From a virus: DNA of 61,133 bases. Positions 1-7,266 of this stretch are shown here, in pieces. Under the pieces are notes generated by a model. It worked only from the letters and a program-made list of their open reading frames with translations, had not been told where the DNA came from and searched no databases. The position numbers and the translations under genes were made by a program. The stretch spans positions 1-61,133 of the IMG/VR virus record IMGVR_UViG_3300010883_000027. One strand, 5' to 3'. The first letter of the stretch is position 1. Every line of letters begins with the position of its first letter.

Positions 1-602
1 AAGGAGGAGACTGGGATGATATGGTCAAGGTGTTCGCCCTCCATGTCATCCCAAGACTTGCCAAAAGGGAGGAGCCTCTCGTTGAGATCCTTTCCTGTAA
101 AACCAGCCTTCTCGAAAGCCTTCGCGCCATAATTTCCGCCGAATTTTCGGAAACTCCAGATCGCAGCCAAGAAATTCTTGTAATTAGCAATTCCAGGGTT
201 TTCCGCGCATCTCTTCTTCTGATACTCGTTTACGGCCTCTTTGATCTCTGGCAAAGCTCTCTTCGCGGCGAGCTTCTCTTTGTTAGCTTCGTAATACGTG
301 TCACGATACTCTTTCTTCTTCGCTTTACTCTCTGGCAAAGCATTCTTCGCGGCGATCTTCGCTTTATTCTCTTCGTAATACGCGGCCTTCTTCGCGGCTA
401 TCTTCGCTTTGTTCTCTTCGTAATGCGCGGCCTGCTTCGCGGCGAGCTTCGCTTTGTTCTCTGGCTTAGCGTTACGGACCTTCCGCTTCGCGGCGATCTC
501 CGCTTTGTTCTCTTCCTGATACTCGGCCTGATACGCGGCGAGCTTCTCTTTGTTAGCTTCGTAATATTTCTTAGCGTAAGCGTTCTTTTCTTCTGGTGTC
601 AT
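1..602 (-). CDS. Repeat-rich HNH endonuclease-like protein, C-terminus cut by window edge
   Basis: I translated this frame from the ATG at 602 and it stays open to base 1. About 110 residues of Lys/Glu/Ala-rich degenerate repeats (YYEANKEKLAAK-type units) precede a globular part that ends in GEHLDHIIP, the first part of an HNH nuclease motif. The rest of the HNH lies outside the window. A full-length paralogue is at 35734-36423 with very high nucleotide identity. Probably a free-standing homing-type HNH nuclease; the repeat domain's role is unknown. Confidence 0.75.
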   Translation of the reverse strand, partial: MTPEEKNAYAKKYYEANKEKLAAYQAEYQEENKAEIAAKRKVRNAKPENKAKLAAKQAAHYEENKAKIAAKKAAYYEENKAKIAAKNALPESKAKKKEYRDTYYEANKEKLAAKRALPEIKEAVNEYQKKRCAENPGIANYKNFLAAIWSFRKFGGNYGAKAFEKAGFTGKDLNERLLPFGKSWDDMEGEHLDHIIPVSS

Positions 603-641
603 ACATGGTATATTACAGACCGATCAAAAAAAAATCAACAC

Positions 642-836
642 TTATTTCAGACCATTAATTAGGGCTTCTGTGTCTATTATGTTCTCGTCCACGAAGTATT
701 TCGTTCCGTCTATCATACTTACCATGACTCCGCCCTTAAGTCCAATTCTTATTGAAATAAAATTTACAATGAGATCCGCATCTACAATTATTTCGCCGCA
801 GGAAGTGTGAAGACCTATAAAATATCTATTCTCCAT
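642..836 (-). CDS. Small hypothetical protein, 64 aa
   Basis: Unrecognised protein of 64 residues with a CGEIIVDADLI segment and predicted beta structure. Its ATG overlaps the end of the upstream gene (826-1059) by 11 nt, so translational coupling is likely. It is the last small gene of the lysis-like run 642-1931. Confidence 0.6.
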   Translation of the reverse strand: MENRYFIGLHTSCGEIIVDADLIVNFISIRIGLKGGVMVSMIDGTKYFVDENIIDTEALINGLK

Positions 837-1059
837 CCTTCCACTTAAAAATTCCGACTACAACTTCTACTGAGGCTTTATTCGTATAAATTATCTCGGC
901 GTAACCTCTTTCGATAGCTTGATTTTTAAGGTCAACTATCTCTCTACTCCTTTTGTCTACTTTATATAGCCCTATTATTCCAAGTGCTATTATTCCAAGT
1001 GCTATTGCCACTATAAGAAAGAATACTCCCGCGAAAGTGTCGCCTGATGAATCACTCAT
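826..1059 (-). CDS. Small membrane protein, 77 aa
   Basis: One strong hydrophobic segment (about residues 9-31, rich in Ile/Leu/Ala/Gly) is followed by a basic and polar C-terminal part. The likely topology is N-out with a cytoplasmic tail. Its ATG overlaps the previous stop by 4 nt. Because it lies next to a lysozyme-like gene a holin-type role is possible, but nothing in the sequence proves it. Confidence 0.65.
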   Translation of the reverse strand: MSDSSGDTFAGVFFLIVAIALGIIALGIIGLYKVDKRSREIVDLKNQAIERGYAEIIYTNKASVEVVVGIFKWKDGE

Positions 1060-1283
1060 ATTTTTACCAAATCCTCAGGTCTACAAGATTGGCTGGTCGC
1101 GCCGTCCCACCCTAGATCCTTAACATTCTTGTCGAACTTCACAAAAACATATAAATCATTAGAAGTATTTACTTCCCCGTGCTCAACATCCGAATGTTCG
1201 AGGTCTCCGTGCGCATGCATAGGAACATAAGCGACTCTTTCTCCGGCTAGAAAGTCCAGAGACTTATTATTAACTTCTTTCAT
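1056..1283 (-). CDS. Hypothetical protein, 75 aa
   Basis: Not recognised. The His/Glu/Asp-rich middle (residues about 22-38, HAHGDLEHSDVEHGE) could bind metal. It ends with a SCRPEDLV segment. It overlaps the lysozyme-like gene start by 14 nt and ends 4 nt inside the next gene, so it belongs to the same tight run. Confidence 0.6.
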   Translation of the reverse strand: MKEVNNKSLDFLAGERVAYVPMHAHGDLEHSDVEHGEVNTSNDLYVFVKFDKNVKDLGWDGATSQSCRPEDLVKI

Positions 1284-1707
1284 TTAAAACCTTATTAATT
1301 TTCCCCCAATAAATATTGGTTGAATTTTTTTTCTTTTCCCAATTTGGCCCGCTATTGTATAGGCGACTTAAAGCTTCAAAATCATTATTTTTATACGCTT
1401 CAGGTTCCCACCTCTCAAAATAAGCCTCCGCCACTTCCTTCGCGACGCCAAGATCCCGGCAATTACTAAAGGGTCTGTCTATCCCGCTATCTAGCCAGCA
1501 AGCCTCCGTGATTTGTAACGGCCCAATCTCTCCTGCCTTGCCGTCTGGTGCGTTAAGAGAGCCGCTAGACTCCACCATGTGGAGAGCTTTGAAAAACTCA
1601 ACTCTAGGATTCTCTATTTTCGAAATCTCGCGGGGCTTTCTGTGGAGGTCTTCTCCGAAGATGACTCCTGAGATAAAACAAATTACCGCGACAAAGATAT
1701 ATCTCAT
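1270..1707 (-). CDS. Exported lysozyme / transglycosylase-like endolysin
   Basis: 145 residues. An N-terminal hydrophobic segment (about 3-18) acts as signal peptide or signal-arrest-release anchor. The region HMVESSG...GEIGPLQI and a later RLYNSGPNW match the lytic-transglycosylase/lysozyme fold, with the Glu of VESSG as likely catalytic acid. It should cut peptidoglycan in the periplasm at lysis. The start overlaps the stop of 1704-1931 as ATGA. Assignment to the SLT-like superfamily is from motifs only. Confidence 0.7.
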   Translation of the reverse strand: MRYIFVAVICFISGVIFGEDLHRKPREISKIENPRVEFFKALHMVESSGSLNAPDGKAGEIGPLQITEACWLDSGIDRPFSNCRDLGVAKEVAEAYFERWEPEAYKNNDFEALSRLYNSGPNWEKKKNSTNIYWGKINKVLNERS

Positions 1708-1931
1708 TTTTGTTCAATTATTATGTGTAGGTTGTTGTTATCTTCGAACACTTGGAAACGTCTTCCAATGTTGACTTTATTAGTCTGCACCGAGTAGGTC
1801 GACATGTCAAGTCTAACTTTGTTTTCTTGCCTCTTTATTTCTTCCCGAGTGTTCGGGGCGAAATACAAGAGGGTGAGCGCCGCCAGCCCAAGAAAGGCTA
1901 CGATAGCTTTGTCGTCCCTCTCATATTTCAT
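1704..1931 (-). CDS. Small membrane protein, first gene of a promoter-driven operon
   Basis: 75 residues with one membrane segment (about residues 9-25) and a charged periplasmic or cytoplasmic tail. The ATG at 1931 sits 6 nt after a TTGACA-17-TATGTT promoter, so the transcript is probably leaderless. It is the first gene of the run that holds the lysozyme-like gene, so a lysis-accessory role is a fair guess only. Confidence 0.65.
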   Translation of the reverse strand: MKYERDDKAIVAFLGLAALTLLYFAPNTREEIKRQENKVRLDMSTYSVQTNKVNIGRRFQVFEDNNNLHIIIEQK

Positions 1932-1937
1932 GGAGAG

Positions 1938-1966
1938 AACATAGCGCGGGAAACTATCTATGTCAA
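1938..1966 (-). promoter_or_regulatory. Sigma70-type promoter, leaderless
   Basis: Minus strand: TTGACA (1966-1961), 17-bp spacer, TATGTT (1943-1938). The ATG of 1704-1931 begins 6 nt after the -10 box, so the expected start site falls on the start codon. Confidence 0.8.
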
Positions 1967-2070
1967 GAATTTAATGTTACTAAATATAACTCGCTTTGCC
2001 AGACATCTCGGCAGTAAGCTCTACGAATTAAAATAATTCAAAACAGCTATAAAAACCTAATTAGGCACAA

Positions 2071-2110
2071 AAAAAGAGATCATCCGCTAGGATAATCTCT
2101 TTTCTTTTGT
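2071..2110 (-). terminator. Intrinsic terminator, probably bidirectional
   Basis: An imperfect inverted repeat (AGAGATcATCC / GGATaATCTCT, loop GCTA) is followed on the minus strand by a run of seven T and on the plus strand by TTTTCTTTT. It separates the operon ending at 2122 from the promoter at 1938-1966. Confidence 0.8.
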
Positions 2111-2121
2111 TTGCGAGGCGT

Positions 2122-2280
2122 CTAAGCCAATCTCGCCGCAATCTGCTTAGCTCTCACAGATGCAATCTCCCCATTGCCTCTCAGCCTATCCAACTCCTTC
2201 GCCGCATATTCTAGAGTCATTCTCTTGACCTTAGGATGTTTAAAACTTCTCTTTTTTGGCTCTTTCTGTTTCTTATTCAT
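2122..2280 (-). CDS. Small basic protein, 52 aa
   Basis: Read directly from the minus strand: ATG at 2280, TAG at 2122. The protein begins MNKKQKEPKKRSFKHPKV and continues with a helical AAKELDRLRGNGEI segment. It lies between the gene ending at 2333 and the terminator at 2071-2110. Function unknown; the basic N-terminus would suit nucleic-acid binding. Confidence 0.6.
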   Translation of the reverse strand: MNKKQKEPKKRSFKHPKVKRMTLEYAAKELDRLRGNGEIASVRAKQIAARLA

Positions 2281-2332
2281 TTCTTTTCTTTTCTTTTTCT
2301 ATTTCTTCCAACTTTCCCGATATCTCTTCGAC

Positions 2333-2593
2333 CTATATATTCCTTATCTCCTGAAGAATTTCCTCGTAACTCGCCCCGTTACAAGCTCTGTCTACAATAT
2401 AATCCAGAAATACATGATACGAAAATATAGCCCCCCTCTCCAGGTGGAGTTCTGCCGCCAGACTCATCGCTAGCCTTGTTTTTTTGATAGGATCTCCCTC
2501 ACCATTTTTTAGAAAAATAATTCCTAAGTCCCTCCGAACCTTCTTGATATGACTAGCTCGATGCTTCGTGTAAAAATTGCCGAATCCGTTCAT
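2333..2593 (-). CDS. Hypothetical protein, 86 aa
   Basis: Unrecognised, mostly helical, Lys/Arg-rich in the first half and ending in a helix (SYEEILQEIRNI). It lies in a co-directional run of small genes. No membrane segment or known motif was seen. Confidence 0.6.
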   Translation of the reverse strand: MNGFGNFYTKHRASHIKKVRRDLGIIFLKNGEGDPIKKTRLAMSLAAELHLERGAIFSYHVFLDYIVDRACNGASYEEILQEIRNI

Positions 2594-2622
2594 CAGAGAG
2601 TTTATACACTCTTTGTTGAGGA

Positions 2623-2883
2623 CTACCTCGCTAATTCTATCTCTAAATCACTAATCAGAAGCTTTAAGTTCTCAACGTCCCCCTCAAGATCGTCTATTTT
2701 CTCCTCTAGACTTGTTCTGTAGCTGTAATACTCCAGGGCTTTCTCTCTCCACTCTTGGCCCCAGTTTCGAAGGTCTTCGGATCTTTTTTTAATTAATTCT
2801 AAATCATCTACAACTGATTCGACGAGAAAATAGGGGTCCTCTGGCTCAGGATCTACGTAATGTTCTAGTTCCTTGGTCTTCAT
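2623..2883 (-). CDS. Coiled-coil protein, 86 aa
   Basis: An acidic N-terminus (VDPEPEDPY) is followed by a long heptad-rich helix (about residues 55-86, LEEKIDDLEGDVENLKLLIS). It probably oligomerises. It lies 2 nt downstream of the deoxyribosyltransferase-like gene. Confidence 0.6.
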   Translation of the reverse strand: MKTKELEHYVDPEPEDPYFLVESVVDDLELIKKRSEDLRNWGQEWREKALEYYSYRTSLEEKIDDLEGDVENLKLLISDLEIELAR

Positions 2884-2885
2884 AT

Positions 2886-3437
2886 TTACCTTAAATTCTC
2901 TAGTAAGAGCCTCCAGTGTTTTTCGTCAATCTCTTCTTCGCCGCTATTAATATCAAATACATGTTGCATCGCGCTTTCAATAGTGTCGTGCCAATACTTA
3001 GGGCAAATTTTCCCAGCCAACCAGAGGGGCATCTTCTTGGCTCCTCCCTCAATAGTGATAAATACAGGCTTCCGCAACCTATTCGCGTGCCCTATTTCGT
3101 CAATACTCCCCACCGTCGGAATATCCGGGTTAATGACAACAAATAAAAAATCAACTTTATCCACCATGGCTAGGTCCTGCCTAACAATTGGTTTCATATT
3201 ATTATGAACTTCCCAGTAATATCCTTGCTCAAGGAGATCATGCTGCTTATCTCTAAAGTCCTTAGACTCTGGCTTGAAATTCTCAGCGACAAAATTCTGT
3301 TTAATAGGGCTTAGACATGTGATGCCACGACTATTAAATTCCTTTGTAACAAATTGCCGCCAGACTCTCGCGTCTTCGGGGTCGCCGTATTCCAAATTCC
3401 CGGCTAAATAAACTTTTGTCTTTTTTAATATATTCAT
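2886..3437 (-). CDS. Nucleoside 2-deoxyribosyltransferase-like protein
   Basis: 183 residues. The N-terminal KVYLAGNLE strand and the later GSIDEIGHA...KPVFIT stretch match the Rossmann-like nucleoside deoxyribosyltransferase / DUF4406 superfamily, whose members cleave or exchange the glycosidic bond of (deoxy)nucleosides. The Glu of the DEIGHA segment is the usual nucleophile position. In a phage with ThyA, DHFR, MazG and PRPP synthetase a role in nucleotide salvage or clean-up fits. Substrate cannot be told from sequence. Confidence 0.6.
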   Translation of the reverse strand: MNILKKTKVYLAGNLEYGDPEDARVWRQFVTKEFNSRGITCLSPIKQNFVAENFKPESKDFRDKQHDLLEQGYYWEVHNNMKPIVRQDLAMVDKVDFLFVVINPDIPTVGSIDEIGHANRLRKPVFITIEGGAKKMPLWLAGKICPKYWHDTIESAMQHVFDINSGEEEIDEKHWRLLLENLR

Positions 3438-3454
3438 TATTCATTTACTTTATC

Positions 3455-3823
3455 TTACAAAAGACAATCTTTGATGAGATAATTTGTTTCTTTCTCATCC
3501 TTCCAATATCTGTCTCTCTCTAGGAAAGCAATTCCCACTTTTATTGAAGCTAGTTCATCAATATGAGCTAATCCTCCAAATTCGACACATCCGAAACCCA
3601 AATCCGCGTAGCCGATCAAAACCCCGCTGGACTCAATGTGGGTAACTAACCAAGTAAGATTGCCCATAAAGAGTTTGATGATTGGTCTTGGTAAAGGTGG
3701 CTCTCCAGTTTCATCAGCCTCGTATTTGACTCCTGCTTTAATCAATTTTTTCATTTGAGCTTTAGTAATTAAAGTCATCACTAGATTGGAGACAGATTCT
3801 GGGGTGTTCAATTTTTCTTCCAT
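3455..3823 (-). CDS. DUF2958-like protein
   Basis: 122 residues. The pattern PIIKLFMGNLTWLVT...GYADLGFGCVEFGGLAHIDEL followed by a RDRYWK segment matches my memory of DUF2958, a small family often found on plasmids and phages. Biochemical role unknown. Confidence 0.6.
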   Translation of the reverse strand: MEEKLNTPESVSNLVMTLITKAQMKKLIKAGVKYEADETGEPPLPRPIIKLFMGNLTWLVTHIESSGVLIGYADLGFGCVEFGGLAHIDELASIKVGIAFLERDRYWKDEKETNYLIKDCLL

Positions 3824-3864
3824 GTGATTAATCTACCAAATTTTGTGGATTCTGCAAGCTTTTT

Positions 3865-4455
3865 CTAAAATTCATATTTGACCAGGAAGCCAAAAACGCT
3901 TCTCCCTCTCCATCCTTCGTTCTTCTTGAATTCTTTAAAATAATAAAGTTCTGGCTTGAATTTCCCTACTGTTGCTGCAATTCCTATTGCCACTCTATTT
4001 CTGCTATAACTAAACTTATTATTAATATTAAAAAAGAATTCATCAGAGAAATTTGGCTGTATTTTGTATTTAGTCCATTCGAAAGGAAGATAATACTTAA
4101 TTCTTTCTCTAAATCTATTTCCATTGTCGGTGTCCAAATTACCAAGCTCATGTCCCGGTGTGAATTCATACCTATTTCTAAATACAAGTTTCCCCAATTT
4201 ACTGTCAAATTTCACATTCGCTCCAAGGTGGAACCGACTATGCCTCTTCCAGTCCCCCTTATCTTCTACAATGAATCTATAACCAGCGAAGCCGGTAACA
4301 TTCTTATAGCTTTTTGCGAAATAAGACAAGTCCGTGTGCTCGTAGTAAAAGTTATCGCCTTTCAGTCTCTGATCCTGCTCAAGGATCAATTTTTGGCCAA
4401 TTAAATTAATGGAAGTTAAAATGACATATATCAACAATATCAAAATATTATTCAT
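3865..4455 (-). CDS. Outer-membrane beta-barrel protein (DUF2490-like)
   Basis: 196 residues: a signal peptide (about 1-20), then alternating beta strands rich in Tyr, Phe, Arg and Asn, ending in a terminal Phe typical of proteins assembled by BAM. It resembles DUF2490-type barrels. A phage-encoded surface protein could alter the host envelope, for example to block superinfection; this is inference. A 40-bp piece of its signal-peptide region (4404-4443) recurs exactly at 9828-9867. Confidence 0.6.
   Translation of the reverse strand: MNNILILLIYVILTSINLIGQKLILEQDQRLKGDNFYYEHTDLSYFAKSYKNVTGFAGYRFIVEDKGDWKRHSRFHLGANVKFDSKLGKLVFRNRYEFTPGHELGNLDTDNGNRFRERIKYYLPFEWTKYKIQPNFSDEFFFNINNKFSYSRNRVAIGIAATVGKFKPELYYFKEFKKNEGWRGRSVFGFLVKYEF
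4404..4443. repeat. 40-bp direct repeat, copy 1
   Basis: Identical to 9828-9867. Here it lies within the codons of the signal peptide of the outer-membrane protein gene. Confidence 0.9.
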
Positions 4456-4473
4456 TTTTGGTTGGTTTGCAGC

Positions 4474-4698
4474 CTATTCGCCCTTCTTAAGAAAATTGAT
4501 ATGATTCTCAAAATCCTCTAGTTCGAATTCGTCGCCTTGGAAATCTGGATTCATAGCCGCCAACTCCGCCCAAATCTTAAATTCGGCTTCAGGATCAGAG
4601 TCCCTTGTAATAAGTCCGTCTATGTCCCAGTGTGTTTTGATTGTCACTGGTGAGTTGTCAGTTCGCATGGTGATTCCATTCATATTGTTTGTATTCAC
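4474..4698 (-). CDS. Acidic hypothetical protein, 74 aa
   Basis: No known domain. Acidic C-terminal half (GDEFELEDFENH). Located between the DNA methyltransferase and the outer-membrane protein gene. Confidence 0.55.
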   Translation of the reverse strand: MNTNNMNGITMRTDNSPVTIKTHWDIDGLITRDSDPEAEFKIWAELAAMNPDFQGDEFELEDFENHINFLKKGE

Positions 4699-4736
4699 TC
4701 TCTTAGTCTACTCTTACTCGCTCGAAAGTCAACATA

Positions 4737-5486
4737 TTATTTGCTAAATCTCTCCTTCATCAGCTCTATATAAGTCTCCTCGCTTTCAATCAGTATATAT
4801 TTCCTGTTTAGTTTTTTTGCCATAACGCCCGTGGTCCCTGATCCAGCGAAGCAATCTAACACCGTGTCGCCTTCATTACTCCAAGAGATGATGTGGTCTT
4901 CAGCTAGTTTTTCGGGGAATATAGCTGAATGTTTGTAAGGATTGACCCCTGTAGCAATTCTCCAGATATTGGTTCTCCTTCCCACATGCTTTCTAACGAA
5001 CGTTCCCTCTCCCGTCTTCCTGCTCTGCTCTTTTTTATCGAAAGAGTCCTTCTTTTGGACTCTCCCTCCATGTTGGTTGACCTTGTCCTCTATAAAATTC
5101 ATGGACTTTGGCTTTCCCTTACTAAAAACAAACATATATTCGAAAATTGAATAATATCTATCTTTGGTCGGTAACATGCCAGTCTTCTCCCATATCATAG
5201 TGTCGTGCAAATTGAACCCGCATTCTTTCGCCCATAGAGCTTGCTTAAAAGAGGTCCCTGTTTCGCTCCCTTTCACAGTCGCATCGCCAACCACCCACAC
5301 CACTACTCCGCCATTTTTAGTTATTCTATATAAAGATTTAATTGCCTCTTTCCATATATCTTCGTTCCATTCCAAGGAGTCATTATAGTTTCGCAGGTTG
5401 TCGTACGGAGGAGAAGTAACAGTGAGGTCGATACTGCCTTCCTCCATCTTCTTCATCTCCTTTAAACAATCTCCATGTATAATCAT
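4737..5486 (-). CDS. DNA methyltransferase, beta-class (N4-cytosine or N6-adenine)
   Basis: 249 residues. The catalytic motif TSPPYDNLRNY (about residues 24-34) comes before the AdoMet-binding DCFAGSGTTGVMA (about 213-225), the motif order of beta-class amino-methyltransferases; SPPY favours N4-cytosine. It probably protects phage DNA from host restriction or marks it for regulation. No matching restriction endonuclease is adjacent, so it looks like an orphan enzyme. The recognition site cannot be read from sequence. Confidence 0.85.
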   Translation of the reverse strand: MIIHGDCLKEMKKMEEGSIDLTVTSPPYDNLRNYNDSLEWNEDIWKEAIKSLYRITKNGGVVVWVVGDATVKGSETGTSFKQALWAKECGFNLHDTMIWEKTGMLPTKDRYYSIFEYMFVFSKGKPKSMNFIEDKVNQHGGRVQKKDSFDKKEQSRKTGEGTFVRKHVGRRTNIWRIATGVNPYKHSAIFPEKLAEDHIISWSNEGDTVLDCFAGSGTTGVMAKKLNRKYILIESEETYIELMKERFSK

Positions 5487-5505
5487 TATTTATTGTCTTT
5501 TCCCT

Positions 5506-5709
5506 TTACCAATTTTGGTTCCTAAACCCTCCTTTTCGCGATCCAAAATTCCATCTACCCACTCTCCGCGCCTTTCTGACTTCGCATGCTCTCTCGTTTG
5601 CCCATATCCATATCAATATCAATACCAATATCAAAACAAGGGCCATGCCCAAGACTGTCTGGCCATTGACCGCTATTAAATCAATCAAATTCATTCCTAT
5701 TGTTTCCAT
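5506..5709 (-). CDS. Small membrane protein, 67 aa
   Basis: A hydrophobic helix (about residues 18-38, VLGMALVLILVLILIWIWA) is followed by a very basic tail rich in Arg and Gly. It starts 28 nt downstream of the predicted start site of the promoter at 5744-5771. Confidence 0.6.
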   Translation of the reverse strand: METIGMNLIDLIAVNGQTVLGMALVLILVLILIWIWANERACEVRKARRVGRWNFGSRKGGFRNQNW

Positions 5710-5743
5710 ATTTTTTTTGTTATGTTATTCTTTCAAGAGACTC

Positions 5744-5771
5744 AATCTACCAGATATTCCCAACTGGTCAA
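5744..5771 (-). promoter_or_regulatory. Sigma70-type promoter
   Basis: Minus strand: TTGACC (5771-5766), 16-bp spacer, TAGATT (5749-5744). It drives 5506-5709 and possibly the methyltransferase gene. It lies just after the stop of 5784-5948. Confidence 0.65.
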
Positions 5772-5783
5772 GTTTTTTTCTTC

Positions 5784-5948
5784 TCAGTTTACGGCTCCAA
5801 AAATATTTCCCCTAGTTATCCGAATCAATGTCTCGCCAATTTTAAAGGCAAAGTAATAACATGTAAAGACTGCAATTATCTCACTTAGGGCAATCCCAAG
5901 CAAGGGGATCGCGGACATAATGTCGCTAGCATTCAGCCCGACCATCAT
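5784..5948 (-). CDS. Small membrane protein, 54 aa
   Basis: ATG at 5948 in an AATATG context, TGA at 5784. The sequence begins MMVGLNASDIMSAIPLLG and carries one or two hydrophobic segments. Function unknown; size and hydrophobicity would suit a membrane toxin or regulator. Confidence 0.5.
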   Translation of the reverse strand: MMVGLNASDIMSAIPLLGIALSEIIAVFTCYYFAFKIGETLIRITRGNIFGAVN

Positions 5949-6021
5949 ATTTTTTTTAAGCGGAAAAGAATCTTCGACTCCGAGATTCTCTTCTTTTGTC
6001 AGCTTGTCGTAGAGAAATTTC

Positions 6022-6141
6022 TCATTTTATCGCCGCAGTAACAAATCCTATTAGGCCTACGATGCAAGCTATTGCAAACACAAAAATCAAAATAGTCAAA
6101 TCGTCGTAGTATTTTCTAATTATTTTTTTAATTTTTTCCAT
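6022..6141 (-). CDS. Small membrane protein, 39 aa
   Basis: ATG at 6141, TGA at 6022. A basic N-terminus (MEKIKKIIRKYYDD) is followed by one hydrophobic helix (LTILIFVFAIACIVGLIGFV). It is one of several tiny single-span proteins in the 5.5-7.3 kb region. Confidence 0.5.
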   Translation of the reverse strand: MEKIKKIIRKYYDDLTILIFVFAIACIVGLIGFVTAAIK

Positions 6142-6149
6142 ATTATTTT

Positions 6150-6232
6150 ATTTCCTTATAATCTGAAACCTGCCGCTTCTGGCTTGGTGAGCCGCGACAG
6201 GCCTCCTCATAACCGCTATCAATTTACAATTT
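6150..6232 (-). other. Intergenic region with long hairpin
   Basis: The ~90-bp gap between the IscA-like gene and the 39-aa membrane protein holds an interrupted stem on the minus strand (CCTG-CGC-GGCT paired with AGCC-GCG-CAGG) without a T-tract. It could be a processing or regulatory hairpin; no gene is seen. Confidence 0.35.
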
Positions 6233-6234
6233 AC

Positions 6235-6576
6235 TCATTCAGACTCGAAGGAACTCCCGCATCCACAGGTTTGAGATGCGTTTGGATTGAGAACCTTAAA
6301 TCCTCCGCCCACTAAGTCATCGGAATAATCCACGACAGAGCCCTTGAGGAAGGACATGCTAAAATCATCGACAACGACTTTTACGCCATCTTGTTCCACG
6401 ATAAAATCCCCATCGCGCTCTTCATCAAAGGCCAGGTTGTATTTCATGCCTGAACAGCCACCTTTCTCGACATACACTCGAAGTGGCTTACCCTCGTCCT
6501 CCGGCTTGCTTGCATACATCTCTTTGATGTGAGTCGCGGCGGCGGGAGTCAGTCTCACTGTATCATTCTTGGTCAT
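6235..6576 (-). CDS. Iron-sulfur carrier, IscA/ErpA/HesB family
   Basis: 113 residues, close to the usual ~110. The three conserved cysteines are present: GGCSGM (about residue 41) and CGCGSSF near the C-terminus. Such A-type carriers bind and deliver Fe-S clusters to client enzymes in the cytoplasm. In this phage it might support Fe-S enzymes of host or phage, for example the PD-(D/E)XK nuclease at 50900-51925, which has Cys pairs; that link is inference. It starts within the stop of the MazG gene (4-nt overlap). Confidence 0.9.
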   Translation of the reverse strand: MTKNDTVRLTPAAATHIKEMYASKPEDEGKPLRVYVEKGGCSGMKYNLAFDEERDGDFIVEQDGVKVVVDDFSMSFLKGSVVDYSDDLVGGGFKVLNPNASQTCGCGSSFESE

Positions 6577-6896
6577 CTATCGTCTCCTGCGCCTTTCAAT
6601 ACTCCGCGCTCTTTTCTTGATTGTAGTTTTTCTATATTCGCTTGTGCAACTTCTTCTAAATCTCCACCAAACTCTCTTACTAACTGAGAGACATACCAGA
6701 GAACATCACCAAGCTCTTTTTGCAGGTCTTTTTTCAATATATCAGTAAATTCTGAGTCGCCGCGAAGGACTTTCTTTATTTTGTTTGCAATTTCTCCTGC
6801 TTCGCCAGCCAGGCCTAGAGTTAGGTAAGGGACAGCCACTTCCTTCGGGTAGATTGCTGTTTCTGCTGATTTATTTTGATATTCTTTAAATGTCAT
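6573..6896 (-). CDS. MazG-like NTP pyrophosphohydrolase
   Basis: 107 residues with the metal-binding pattern GLAGEAGEIANKIKK (about 27-41) and ELGDVLWYVSQL (about 61-72) of the all-alpha MazG/dUTPase superfamily. It hydrolyses NTPs or dNTPs to NMPs; phage MazG proteins are thought to adjust nucleotide or alarmone pools. Upstream of and overlapping the IscA-like gene. Start ATG at 6896 sits in the usual AATATG context. Confidence 0.85.
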   Translation of the reverse strand: MTFKEYQNKSAETAIYPKEVAVPYLTLGLAGEAGEIANKIKKVLRGDSEFTDILKKDLQKELGDVLWYVSQLVREFGGDLEEVAQANIEKLQSRKERGVLKGAGDDR

Positions 6897-6897
6897 A

Positions 6898-7017
6898 TTA
6901 ATTTGTAGTTAATTCTTTTTTAGCTGGCTCGTCCAGCTGCCGAAAATCCTTTAGGAAAGTGTAGATCAACGCACTCGTTACATTAAGATAAAGATATATT
7001 GCAAATAATAAACTCAT
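6898..7017 (-). CDS. Small membrane protein, 39 aa
   Basis: ATG at 7017, TAA at 6898. Hydrophobic N-terminal half (MSLLFAIYLYLNVTSALIYT) and a charged tail. It lies directly before mazG. Confidence 0.5.
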   Translation of the reverse strand: MSLLFAIYLYLNVTSALIYTFLKDFRQLDEPAKKELTTN

Positions 7018-7024
7018 ATTAATT

Positions 7025-7264
7025 TCATCGGTGATTGGGGTTTTTACATGTAGGGTGATGAATCACCTGCAAGCCGTTACTAGGCCTGAATGCCACAAAA
7101 CTACAACCTTTACTCGTATACTCTTGTCTCTCCAGGTCCATGGGAAGAGCCCTCGCCTCTGCAACGTCGACTTTTTGTTGAGCATCTAAGAGATAAAAGA
7201 AATAACAAAATATAAATAATCCAATTACCACGCCTACTACTTTGTTTTGATTTTTATCACTCAT
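7025..7264 (-). CDS. Single-span membrane protein, 79 aa
   Basis: A polar N-terminus is followed by one membrane helix (about residues 9-27) and a soluble part ending HHPTCKNPNHR. Not recognised. It lies just after the zinc-ribbon gene 7267-7701. Confidence 0.6.
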   Translation of the reverse strand: MSDKNQNKVVGVVIGLFIFCYFFYLLDAQQKVDVAEARALPMDLERQEYTSKGCSFVAFRPSNGLQVIHHPTCKNPNHR

Positions 7265-7266
7265 AA

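Noticed and set aside
21-662. Long plus-strand open frame of 213 codons
   Set aside because: It is the antisense of the Lys/Glu repeat region of the HNH gene; the peptide is a low-complexity Leu/Phe/Arg repeat. The same happens at 35875-36520.
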